A stretch of DNA of 25,986 bases, taken from positions 19,197 to 45,182 of the forward strand of contig BFEA01000757.1 in the NCBI GenBank assembly GCA_003427395.1, in the 5' to 3' direction. Position numbers and translations under genes: made by a program. How positions within the stretch are numbered: position 1 is the first letter of the stretch; the number at the start of each line of letters is the position of its first letter. The notes beneath the pieces were generated by a model. That model did no database searches, had not been told where the DNA came from, and was given only the letters and a program-made list of their open reading frames with translations. Source of the stretch: Chara braunii. Its lineage: Eukaryota > Streptophyta > Charophyceae > Charales > Characeae. Below are positions 8,216-16,797 of this stretch, piece after piece.

Positions 8216-8744
8216 TGAATGATAAAATAGTTAAAAATACTACGACAGTACGCTTCTTACCGAGTCCTTCCGCCCGTCATCTGCTTGACAATCTTCCTTA
8301 GTTAGTGCATGCAGCATTGTTCGAGTAAGCAGGGAGAAACTTGCTCAGACAGTCAGACTCCTGGCCGAGCTTAAGTAAGGGAGAGAACTGACTTCTGGCC
8401 GGAAGTTGAAGTTGTGATCGCTGTCGGAGCTAAGAGAGAGGGAAGAAGAGGTAATTCCCTCCTGACTTTTCCCAAGTGGTGAGCTTGAGATGCACCAGAT
8501 GCTACTCCAACTGTCGCCCATTGACTGAAGCAAGGAGAGAAGGGACAGCCAGCTAACAATAACTTTTTCCCAATTCATTGTTATTTTGCTGCAGGATCAC
8601 CTACATATCTTATTGGCCATGAAGAATACATATATTATATCACTTCTTTCTTGTGAAGACTATAACTTTTCTAATTCTTCGTTGACCTTGAGTGAATTTG
8701 TGTTTAAGGCCACTTCTGGTCTCTGTGGGTGTTAACCATCATCA
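8216..8744. other. No recognisable gene
   Basis: Mixed-composition DNA. The minus-strand serine-rich frames at 8345-8578 are low-complexity and show no family signature. Confidence 0.5.
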
Positions 8745-8812
8745 TCAGAAGCAGCAGCAGCAGCAGAAGCAGCAGAAGCAGCAGAAGCAGCAGCAGCAGA
8801 AGCCGCTGCAGC
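8745..8812. repeat. (CAG)n/(AAGCAGCAG)n trinucleotide tract
   Basis: Interrupted CAG triplets with regular AAG spacing follow CATCATCATCAG. The tract lies in no convincing frame. Confidence 0.9.
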
Positions 8813-9737
8813 ATGTCAAGTCAATACTCTCAAGTAAAAGCTGGTAGGTTTTTAATTGATCCAACAATCAGCTAAAAATAGAAAGAGATGGAGGATTGGG
8901 AGGAGGAGGAGGTCAGGGATGAGCAGTGAGTGTCAGGCGGCCGAGAGGCCGTGGAACCATCGTTTGACCAGCGCGCTCAGAAATATAGAATACCGGTTTT
9001 ACGGCGTTAACTGTTTTTCAAGCGAATGGTGGACAAGTCATGTGGCTGAGCGGTGCGCGCATGTACCTGTTAATGAACAGGTCAGATGGAGACAATAAGG
9101 AGGGGGTAGTGGTAAACCCCCCTTCAGGGGGAGAAAAAAGGGGGGAAAAAGAAGAAAGGAGGAATTATTGACAGGCAAAGTGAGTGTGCTGAGGCATTTG
9201 TAGATTGTAGAGTGGTCGTCTATATACTCGATAGGCGCTCGCTCTCGCTCACACAAGGATATAAGCTACCAGCAGCGCCCAGCGGAGCAGCCCACAGACT
9301 TTGCAAGGAGAGAGTATACTTTCAACTTCGCACCAAAACTAGACAGGCAGGCGTGATCTGCCGATGTCTGTCAATGTGGTGTTGGGAGGAAGGTGATGTC
9401 TGTCTATGTGGTGTAGGGAGGATTGTCCATTGTTATATTTTCTCTTGTGGTCGATCGACTCTTCTTTCAGAACCGATGCAGAGCAGTCGACATGCAGTTC
9501 AATCCACTTAGACTAGCAGGATCAGATCAGAACACCAAGGAATAGTTAACAGAATCGGTGCTTAGGAATAGAATTAGCTATAAGCGAGGGATTCGCACCC
9601 TCAGGAATGCTACAATGTCATAGGACTGCTGTTTTTTTACGATATCTATTATATTGCTCCAACAGAATGGCCGAAATTGCAGTTCTCTGCTTGACAATAG
9701 AAGGAAGGGAGGGAAGGAGGGAAAGCAGTTTTGCACT
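8813..9737. other. No recognisable gene
   Basis: Two small hairpins are visible: ACCTGTTAATGAACAGGT near 9064-9081 and a C-run/G-run pair near 9114-9131. Short frames at 8856-9098 and 9212-9511 show no domain. Confidence 0.5.
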
Positions 9738-9794
9738 TGGGGGAGAGAGAGAGAGGGAGGGGGGGGGGGGGGGGAGGAGGGGGGGGGGGGGGAG

Positions 9795-9839
<45 letters not shown>

Positions 9840-9840
9840 N

Positions 9841-9898
<58 letters not shown>
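9738..9898. repeat. G-run and (GA)n microsatellite
   Basis: A poly-G/GGA tract runs into about 50 GA dinucleotides, with one ambiguous base at 9840. The long Glu-Arg and Leu-Ser frames over it on both strands are translation artefacts. Confidence 0.95.
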
Positions 9899-10661
9899 AC
9901 GGCCTCCGAGACAGTCTGAAATTGTGGACAAAGAAATGCCACCCACACATAACTCGACAGGAACGTCTCTCAAGCGTAGGGCACTGGACTAGCTAGGGTG
10001 CGATAGAAGCTTGTTTATGATGCCTAAAGCTGCCAGCAGCAATGGCATCGGAGTGGCGATTCTATAGTCAATTTATGACTACCATGAATATGACTCTTTC
10101 GTCATATTTCTGTTGTTTCAACTTGTTTGGTCATTAGGTCCTACCATGGTCGGATGCTATAGTCATTCTATTGCCATTCAATAGCCTTCCTATGGCCTTC
10201 CCTGTTCGTTGGTTACCTCTAGTCGGTCAAAGCCATTCTATAGCTCTTCCTGTTCTTTTGTTATCTTTAGTCGTCCTGTATCCTTTCTATAGACATTTCA
10301 GTTCCTTAGCTCCTGTCACGTACCACACCCCAATTGTCTCAGTTTATTGGGTGTTGCGCTATCAATTCCCTCTAATTCTATGGTACCCTATATAGCCAGA
10401 AGGAGCCGAAGCGCTTGTTTTTTCCCTTTTTTTCTTTGTTGCTTTCCAATGACCGGACTTGAAAAATCCCACTATTGTTATTTATTGTCACAACCTCACT
10501 TTGTCAGGATTCCGTAATTTATGCCATCTCCTGGTGCATTCCTTGTATGTAGTCGCCATCTCTCGGCCGCGGCGGGCAGTTGCAGGACTGGAATGTTCTG
10601 AGGAAGCAGAAAAGAGGTTTATTATCTGTTTACTAATTTTACTTAGTATTATTAAAAGAGT
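9899..10661. other. No recognisable gene
   Basis: A loose internal repetition is visible near 10165-10310 (phrases such as TTCCTGTTC, GTTACCTCTAGTCG / GTTATCTTTAGTCG and CATTCTATAG). The rest shows nothing I can name. Confidence 0.45.
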
Positions 10662-10715
10662 AGGACAGCAGGACAGCAGGACAGCAGGACAGAAGGACAG
10701 AAGGACAGCAGGCAG
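10662..10715. repeat. 8-bp minisatellite (AGGACAGC)n
   Basis: About six to seven head-to-tail copies of AGGACAGC, with AGGACAGA variants, run to near 10715. Confidence 0.9.
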
Positions 10716-11276
10716 GGGAGTTTTTTGGGCTCTGGAGAGGTGGTGTTTGAAGGAACGTTGTGATACGTATCTGCCAACTGCGGGGTTTTCGTCAGTTATG
10801 GGATAAGCATTACAATTTGCTTTCTTCTGCTTCTGCTTCCCTGTTTATTGTTTTTTGGTTTGTTTTTTCTCCCTCCCTTGGTTTTTGGCAGGGGAACTTT
10901 GCCTACTGTTCTTACATGCTCCGTCTCTTCTAAATAGGACGCATGGTCTCTCCACATGATGGTGTGTTCATAGTTAATCAGAAGATTTGTTTTCGTGTTG
11001 TCAGAATTTTGTGGCAATCTCATTGTGACCACAGTATTGAGGAAATCTCAGTGTTTTGTGCTATCCTATCCCTTTCGCCCGTGTCAATTGGTTCTGCTAT
11101 AAATTTTCTATGGAATGAGCAGTGTTGTCATAGGCTAGTATAAGCTGGTGCACAAATTTGCAGCTATGCCCTTCCGTCATCCTTCATGCTTTGCAACTGT
11201 CCCTCTCTAGCTACTTCCTATGTGTGCTTGGCTACTGTTTTATGACAGTGAAATAGCACTACACGTCGTACACGAA

Positions 11277-11280
<4 letters not shown>
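10716..11280. other. No recognisable gene
   Basis: T-rich mixed DNA without a domain-bearing frame, RNA gene or clear repeat. Confidence 0.5.

Positions 11281-11334
<54 letters not shown>
11281..11334. repeat. (CT)n microsatellite at an assembly gap
   Basis: Pure CT repeats run straight into unresolved bases, so the true array length is unknown. Confidence 0.95.
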
Positions 11335-11400
11335 NNNNNNNNNNNNNNNNNNNNNNNNNNNNNNNNNNNNNNNNNNNNNNNNNNNNNNNNNNNNNNNNNN
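11335..11400. other. Assembly gap (66 N)
   Basis: Sixty-six consecutive N. The sequence beyond it is pyrimidine-rich (CCCTGCTCCCTCC), so the gap probably lies inside the CT-rich tract. Frames drawn across it are meaningless. Confidence 0.99.
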
Positions 11401-11679
11401 CCCTGCTCCCTCCTCCCCTCTCTCTGCCACCCCTCCTACCATTAGGTCCCCATTGTGACTTTTCTTCACAGTTGACCATGAGCATTTTTTTCCATTCCTC
11501 TTTCCTTACCTTTCGACTCTCAAACAAATTCGTTAGCAACCCTCATCACCAGCAATCCCTCCATAGACGTGAGGAGTCTCTATGGACTTGCTATTGACAT
11601 TGACAGCGCCCTCTGGTTTTGCATGAACATACTTTGATTTTGTAAATTATTTCCCTAGCTCGAATAACGAGACAGACCG

Positions 11680-11711
<32 letters not shown>

Positions 11712-12079
11712 AAAAAAGATGAGCCAGTGGGGCTAAGTTCCTTCAGTCTTGGACTTGGTTTTCTTTGGTTTTAGGGTTTTAGATTCGGTTCTTTTGAGAA
11801 CAACTGGACTTCGTTCGCGTAGTGGGGGGTTAGGGTTTGGTTAGTTAGAAGTGGCCTCAAGTTCGGGGGACTCACATAGGTGTTCCTGTTTATAAGTAGG
11901 GAGCTATGTCCGAGAAAATAAGCATGCTATATCTACCGAGCAATTTACGGACTCGACAGGATTTAACATAACTAATTAACGAATTAATGGTCGCTTTGTC
12001 GTAGAATCAACACGCCTCTAAGAGTACTGAGCTTGTTTCCTTTCCCGGTGGGGACCAGGAGCTCGCCCTCGGTGCTCCT
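11401..12079. other. No recognisable gene; A28 tract
   Basis: A run of 28 A lies at 11681-11708. It could be the tail of a retroposed sequence, but I recognise nothing upstream and see no target-site duplication. The remainder has no identifiable frame. Confidence 0.5.
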
Positions 12080-12230
12080 GGGAACCAGTTCTGCCAGTGC
12101 TGGGAGCTCATTCTGGTCACACTCTGGGAACACACTCTGCTCATGCTGGTAACTGGCTTTGGTCACACACAGGGAACAGATTCAGATTCTGGTCCTACGC
12201 TGGCAATTGGTTTTGGTCATCCTTCTTGGA
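12080..12230. repeat. Degenerate ~50-bp tandem repeat
   Basis: The phrases CTGGGAAC/CAGGGAAC, CTGGTCACAC/TTGGTCACAC, and TGCTGGTAACTGG/CGCTGGCAATTGG recur in order at about 50-bp spacing, roughly three times. Confidence 0.5.
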
Positions 12231-12261
12231 AATTATTTTGGGCGTGCTTTGTTTAACGACA

Positions 12262-12341
12262 TATAATATACAATGATCATTGAATTATAATTCAAAATCG
12301 TATTGTTTTTAATTATAATTCAATGATTATTGTATATTAAT
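12262..12341. repeat. 31-bp near-perfect inverted repeat (hairpin)
   Basis: The left arm 12262-12292 (TATAATATACAATG...) and right arm 12311-12341 are reverse complements with only a few mismatches, separated by 18 bases. The arms are AT-rich. It could be a MITE remnant or part of a larger element that includes the tandem duplication starting at 12388. Confidence 0.85.
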
Positions 12342-12387
12342 AAATGGATAAAATTGAGGATGAAAAAAAAATATTATGTTTTTTTTC

Positions 12388-13095
12388 TCAAAGTTAATTG
12401 GCTACATTAGTTATTTAATGAAATTAGTCTATAATACATAAGTCTGAATATATACGTTTTACTCTATAGCAGTCGATACGATATTCTTGAAATATTTGAA
12501 TAATTGATCAATAAAAAAGTAAGGAAAGAGTCGATACCCGAGTGGCTACCGGGAACGGACAGTAAATCTGACGGTTATTGCCTACGCTGGTTCAAAAATC
12601 ATATTCTCATTGATTTGGAAAGTAAAGGATCTTGGATAGGCGGAACTACTGCACCAAGTGCAATATTTTTTAATGCATTTTGTATCATGAGCTTATCTAA
12701 GGATGTGCAAAAAGTTATAGCTTCAGTTTCGACACTCCAATCAAAGTTAGTTGACTACACTAGTAATTTAATGAAATGATTCTACAATACATGAGTTTGA
12801 ATAAATACATTTTACTCGATAGTAGTCGATACGATATTCTTGAAATATTTTTATTCAATGAAAAAGTAAAGAAAGAGCCGATATCCGATTGGCTAAAGGG
12901 AACAGACTGGAAGTTCGTTGGTTTTGCCTACATTAGTTTGAAACTCATATTCTCATCGATTTGGAAAGTAAAGGACCTTGGATAGGTGGAACTATTGCAC
13001 CAAGTGCAATGTTTCCTAATGGGTTTTGTATTTTGAGCTTACCTAAAGATATGCAAAAGGCTACAACTTTAGTTTCGACACTCCAATCAAATTGG
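12388..13095 (+). repeat. ~350-bp tandem duplication carrying a protein-like frame
   Basis: Unit 1 is 12388-12740 and unit 2 is 12741-13086. The beginning of a third unit (TCAAATTGG) starts at 13087. Landmarks such as AGTCGATACGATATTCTTG recur exactly 353 bp apart (12471 and 12824). The duplication covers both an AT-rich non-coding half and a frame that looks coding. Confidence 0.92.
12504..12779 (+). pseudogene. Unrecognised protein-like frame, copy 1
   Basis: An open frame of 91 codons starts at a TTG, not an ATG, so it resembles an internal exon or remnant more than a complete gene. Conserved blocks shared with copy 2 are EWLPGTD / DWLKGTD, DLESKGSWIGGT and STLQS. I do not recognise the family. 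The match between copies in one aligned frame suggests past coding, but no splice sites or start were identified. Confidence 0.35.
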
Positions 13096-13110
13096 TTTCT
13101 AATGCATGTA
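12863..13110 (+). pseudogene. Unrecognised protein-like frame, copy 2 (frameshifted)
   Basis: The same protein blocks recur (KKEPISDWLKGTD, then DLESKGPWIGGT, LPKDMQK and STLQSNW). Relative to copy 1, one base is missing near 12926, which throws the two halves into different frames (12776-12985 and 12961-13194). Function unknown. Confidence 0.35.
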
Positions 13111-13310
13111 ACTACGATGATTTTTAGTTATGATGCTTTATTTTTAGGATCTTTACTCTCAATTGCATATATATACACACATCTATATATATAGTGGTTG
13201 GTGCCCACCTCAAGGTATTAGTTGTTGGGCAGTTGTTGATGCTTAACCACAACCGGGGTTAAAATGGAGTATCGCTTACATTGTAATCAGTTAGGGGATT
13301 TTGCAAACTG

Positions 13311-13440
13311 TTGAGAGTTCAGCCTCCTGATGAGTGGGTGAAACTCCAACGAAACAGTTTGTCACAACCCCTCGTTTATTGTCCTCTTCTGCCTTTCTGT
13401 CGGCGGTTTACCAGACAACTTTGTTTTACAATATATGTAA
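13311..13440 (+). repeat. Palindromic repeat family, copy A, with hammerhead-like core
   Basis: It contains CTGATGA (13327-13333), a bulged helix II candidate (13334-13350), GAA (13351-13353), a 3-bp helix III ACA/TGT closing a GTT loop, and GTC (13361-13363). This is the box order of a type I hammerhead ribozyme. Helix I is not apparent: the bases beside CTGATGA and after GTC do not pair. The conserved family block CACAACCCCTCGTTTATTG follows. Confidence 0.55.
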
Positions 13441-13497
13441 TGAAACAGACCTGCCCAGTAAACCGTAGGCAAAGAGGGAAAGGAGGACAACAAACGA

Positions 13498-13499
<2 letters not shown>
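13370..13499. repeat. 57-bp inverted repeat made of two family copies
   Basis: Arms 13370-13426 and 13443-13499 are imperfect reverse complements (CCTCGTTTATTGTCCTC against GAGGACAACAAACGAGG), with a 16-base spacer. The right arm is thus an inverted partial copy of the same family. Confidence 0.82.

Positions 13500-13530
<31 letters not shown>
13499..13530. repeat. (TA)n microsatellite
   Basis: Pure TA dinucleotides lie between inverted copies of the palindromic repeat family. Confidence 0.92.
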
Positions 13531-13535
<5 letters not shown>

Positions 13536-13549
13536 CTGTTTGTCGGTAT

Positions 13550-13690
13550 ATAAATATGTATATATATTGCCAAACATAATTATCCAGTAAAGCGTAAATA
13601 GAGTGGGAGAAGAGGGTCATTAACGAGGGGTTGTGACAAATTGTTCGTCAATGTTTCACTGACTCAACGAAAGGCTGAATCCTATATATC
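13550..13690 (-). repeat. Palindromic repeat family, copy C (inverted)
   Basis: Read on the minus strand it gives GATTCAGCC, a damaged CTGATGA box (CGTTGA), a clean 5-bp helix II (GTCAG/TTGAC with one G-T pair), GAAC, then TTTGTCACAACCCCTCGTT. It is the inverted counterpart of copy A. Confidence 0.7.
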
Positions 13691-13699
13691 ATAATGCAT

Positions 13700-13830
13700 A
13701 TATATAGCCTCTTGATGAATTGATGAAAACTTCGTTGAAACAATTTGTCACAACCCCTCATTTGCTATCATTTTCTCATTATCTGTCTGCAACTCATTGG
13801 ACAGTTCTTTATGAATATATATATTGGAGT
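13700..13830 (+). repeat. Palindromic repeat family, copy D
   Basis: TTGATGA (13712-13718), GAAACAATTTGTC (13737-13749) and ACAACCCCTC follow in the same order as copy A. The first C of the CTGATGA box is replaced by T. Confidence 0.65.
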
Positions 13831-13899
13831 CCCTGCTCTGAATGCAATCCCACACGTTGAGGGGTTGGAACATGATTTTTCCGGATTGCAGTTAACCCC

Positions 13900-14560
13900 A
13901 AAGTGTAGACCACATGGGGGATCTGCAAATAGTTGACCAACATCGTTTGGATGAATTGCAAATTTGTGCCCTGCCACGCTATGTATCACCCGCGGCCGCG
14001 ACCGCGGGGTCAAACTCAGCGGGCGGTCGTGATCACGCCCGCCTCCCCTCCGGTCGCGGTTGGGTGCGGCCGCGACTTTCAATAATTTTTTTGAGAGTTC
14101 AAAAAATCTCAAAAAATAAAATAAAAAACACGATGTTGTAGATCTTTTTGAGATCTATACTGCGTTTTTTTTTTTTTTTCCTTCGTCTTTGAATTTTAAA
14201 AATTTAAAACCTAATTTTTCTGAAGCGAAAGTTGTTGTTGTTTTTTTTTTAAAGAAAAACTTATGTAACTTATGTGCTTTTTATTTCAAATTTAGTAAAG
14301 TTTTTGGATAAGAGCACAAGACAAAAGTTGTTCAATTTATTTTTCTGCATTTTTTTATTTTTTTTTTCATGGTCGCAGCCACGGCCTTGGCTGCGCATGG
14401 CCGCCGTGGGGGGGGGTTCATAGCCACCATGTGCTGACCACATGGGTGATATGCAAATGATTGACCAGCAAACAACCCAAATTATTTTGGGCTTGCAACA
14501 CCATCTGGGTGACCTGTAAATTGTTGGCCAGCATCCAACAGACCAGTCCAAAATCGTTAT
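13900..14560. repeat. Scattered ~33-bp repeats around a CpG-rich block
   Basis: Four degenerate copies of a unit like CACATGGGTGATCTGCAAAT, followed by TGTTGACCAGCAT, lie near 13911, 13949, 14440 and 14500. Between them is a CpG-rich, partly palindromic block (13986-14076) containing GCGGCCGC twice and CGGGCG...CGCCCG, and a second GC-rich patch with a G run near 14378-14416. No gene is evident. Confidence 0.5.
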
Positions 14561-14756
14561 TAATCTCTATGGTATGACTGCGACTAGTATCTGTCTTCAA
14601 ATTTGTCACCGCTCGTTTTATATCTCCGTTAGAGTTCCCTGAAATTGCTTTTCTATGCTGATATTCTCCACCTACAACCAGAGGATTGTAATTATATCAA
14701 GGAAAGAGGTTTTACCATTATTGTCCTATAATGAGGGGTCGCTAACTTGAACTAGG
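14561..14756. other. Short spacer without recognisable feature
   Basis: Mixed AT-rich DNA leading into the ~700-bp tandem duplication. Nothing is identified here. Confidence 0.5.
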
Positions 14757-14845
14757 CAATGCTCGAGCAGGTGAGTGGTTTAATCCACCATCCCACATCT
14801 ATGTCTGCATTGTGCACGGATTTGACCATTACATGACCACTATAC

Positions 14846-15399
14846 ATGCCTCTAAGCACTGGGAGTCGTGGGACAACGGCGTCATGCTCCGTGACTAATG
14901 TTTTTAATTTCTTACATAATGCTGTCATTTTCTCACCACACCAAACTGTCCATTATCTCTGTGCTGAAGCAGGACATGTACCCACGCTCTGCTATCTTCT
15001 CCTTTGGACATCTACAAACAATGTTACACTCGGATGTAGCTGCCATCGTCTTTGTGACAATCACGACAATGACATGGTTTTTGCATCCATGTATATAGAG
15101 GATTGTCCCTCCGTTCCTCACTGCAGGCACCCTCCGCATCCGGACATTGTATATTCATTTTGCGGTCATAGGCACTATACTGAATGTATGGTATTCCGTG
15201 GTGAACGTGTATGGTATTTTGTGGTGAACGATCTTCTTTTATTTTTGTCTGCAATCAACATGCCATTTGTCAGGGGTGTATTGTGGGCATGGTCAATGCC
15301 AACCGCCGTGACAATTGTTACCTTGAGGATGTTGAGCTAGGTGTTTCATGTGTCCATCCACCACATCCTTACAATGTACGTCCTCTTTGTCATAAATGA
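14846..15399 (+). pseudogene. Cys/His-rich RING-like protein, copy 1 (frameshifted)
   Basis: The frame from 14846 runs through CSCHRLCDNH and CRHPPHPDIVYSFCGH, then loses frame at the 22-bp internal duplication and stops at 15340. The continuation lies in another frame (15211-15399), with CNQHAICQGC and CVHPPHPYNV, ending RPLCHK where copy 2 has CPLCHK. So the protein is broken and one terminal Cys is replaced by Arg. The pattern C-x2-H-x2-C-x2-C with a distal C-x2-C is that of a RING-type zinc-binding domain. An upstream frame (near 14755-14860) reads like related Cys/His-rich protein but ends in stops. I cannot name a family. Confidence 0.45.
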
Positions 15400-15714
15400 C
15401 GGACGGTCCTCGTTCTCACAGCGTACAACTAGGTTGTTATGGCACACGGGGATGTAGTCAATGCTCGAGCAGGTGAGTGGTTTAATCCTCCATCCCACAT
15501 CTATGCCTGCATTGTGCACGGATTTGACCATTACATGACCATTGTACATGCCTCTGAATACTGGGAGTCGTGGGACAACGCCGTCATGCTCCATGACTGA
15601 TGTTTATAATTTCTTACATAATGGTGTCGTTTTCTTGCCACATCAAACTGTCTATTATCTCTTTTATGTCCTAGATCATTCCTCTGACTCGGTGCTGACA
15701 CAGGACATGTACCC

Positions 15715-16107
15715 ATGCTCTGCTATCTTCTCCTTTGGACATCTACAAACAATGTTACACTCGGATGTAGCCGCCATCGTCTTTGTGACAATCACTACAA
15801 TGACATGGTTTTTGCATCCATGCATATAGAGGATTGTCCCTTCGTTCCTCACTGCAGGCGCCCTCCGCATTCGGACATTGTATATTCATTTTGCGGTCAT
15901 GGGCAATTTACTGAATGTATGGTATTATGTGGTGAACGATCTTCCTTTATTTTTATATGCAATCAACATGTCATTTGTCAGGGGTGTATTGTAGGCATGC
16001 TCAATGCCAACCGTCGTGACAATTGTTATCTTGAGGATGTTGAGTTAGGTGTTTCATGTGTCCATCCACCACATCCTTACAATGTATGTCCTTTGTGTCA
16101 TAAATGA
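15715..16107 (+). CDS. Cys/His-rich protein with two RING-like modules, copy 2
   Basis: An open frame of 130 codons from an ATG. It has two consecutive modules with the same spacing pattern. Module 1 starts CSRHRLCDNH and ends CRRPPHSDIVYSFCGH. Module 2 starts CNQHVICQGC and ends CVHPPHPYNVCPLCHK. Module 2 has the RING middle C-x2-H-x2-C-x2-C and the terminal CPLC. The expected first pair is C-x3-C (CMVLC) instead of C-x2-C. RING domains bind two zinc ions and usually recruit ubiquitin-conjugating enzymes; activity here is inference. The start is uncertain because Cys-rich coding-like sequence also occurs upstream in the same frame beyond stops. It could be an exon of a larger gene, a transposon-encoded protein or a pseudogene. 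Confidence 0.45.
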   Translation: MLCYLLLWTSTNNVTLGCSRHRLCDNHYNDMVFASMHIEDCPFVPHCRRPPHSDIVYSFCGHGQFTECMVLCGERSSFIFICNQHVICQGCIVGMLNANRRDNCYLEDVELGVSCVHPPHPYNVCPLCHK

Positions 16108-16149
16108 CGGACTCTTTCTTCCCTGTGTTTATCCTTTCCCGCCTTACTT

Positions 16150-16312
16150 TACCTCTTCCTCACAGCGTACAACTGGGTTGTTATGGCAAACGGGGATGTA
16201 GGCATCTCGCACTCAACTTCATCAATGTGGCGAGTCTTGTACGTGAGAGGCACGGTGAAGCGGGAATCAAAAGAAGAATGAGAAAAATTAATGGTATCAG
16301 TGTGCCTCTCAT

Positions 16313-16390
<78 letters not shown>

Positions 16391-16710
16391 GTTTGTTTTG
16401 TGAAGTGGTTGATGCTGAGGTGGGATCTGCATATTGTAGAATGTTAAATCTCTTTATGAGTCGGTGAAACTCCATGGAAACAGTGTCACTACCCTTTGTT
16501 TATTGTCGTCTTCCGTCTGCCTACAGTTCATACAAGTGGGTCGTAATGGCACATAGGGATACGGGCAACTCGCACTCGACTCCATCCACGTGACGAGCTT
16601 TTAACATAGACGCACACTAAAGGGGAGTTAATAGAAGAATTTTTTTTTAAATGGGTGCATTGTGGTATTCATGTTTGATTCGTCTATTTTTATTGTTTGT
16701 TTCACGAAGT
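16150..16710 (+). repeat. Degenerate duplication with a family copy between
   Basis: The series CAACTGGGTTGTTATGGCA, GGCATCTCGCACTCAACTTC, GAGTCTT and TTTGTTTTGTGAAGTG (16163-16406) recurs at lower similarity as CAAGTGGGTCGTAATGGCA, GGCAACTCGCACTCGACTCC, GAGCTTT and TTTGTTTCACGAAGTG (16532-16710). Between them lies palindromic-family copy F (16440-16530), with GAAACAGTGTCACTACC. Confidence 0.65.
16314..16386. repeat. T73 homopolymer
   Basis: Seventy-three uninterrupted T. It may be the reverse-strand A tail of a retroposed element, but no flanking target-site duplication is evident. The poly-Phe and poly-Lys frames over it are artefacts. Confidence 0.97.
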
Positions 16711-16740
16711 GCGCTCTTTTTGTTGATAGATATGCCACAA

Positions 16741-16745
<5 letters not shown>

Positions 16746-16797
<52 letters not shown>
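16746..16797. repeat. (TG)n microsatellite
   Basis: About 26 uninterrupted TG units. Confidence 0.95.

Larger units (their letters stand above)
14757..16203 (+). repeat. ~700-bp two-copy tandem duplication
   Basis: Unit 1 (14757-15458) and unit 2 (15459-16203) are very similar from CAATGCTCGAGCAGGTGAG through GTTGTTATGGCA and ACGGGGATGTA. Unit 1 carries an extra 22-bp internal duplication (GTATGGTATT...GTGAACG near 15186-15230). Unit 2 carries an insertion near 15665-15690 and another before 16164. Confidence 0.93.

Noticed and set aside
9578-9996. Long Leu-Ser and Arg-Glu open frames on both strands
   Set aside because: They are direct translations of the (GA)n/(CT)n microsatellite and G run; no protein signal exists outside the repeat.
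11218-11597. Open frames spanning 11335-11400
   Set aside because: They cross 66 unknown bases and a CT microsatellite, so the frame cannot be trusted.
16104-16475. Poly-Phe and poly-Lys frames
   Set aside because: They translate the T73 run.
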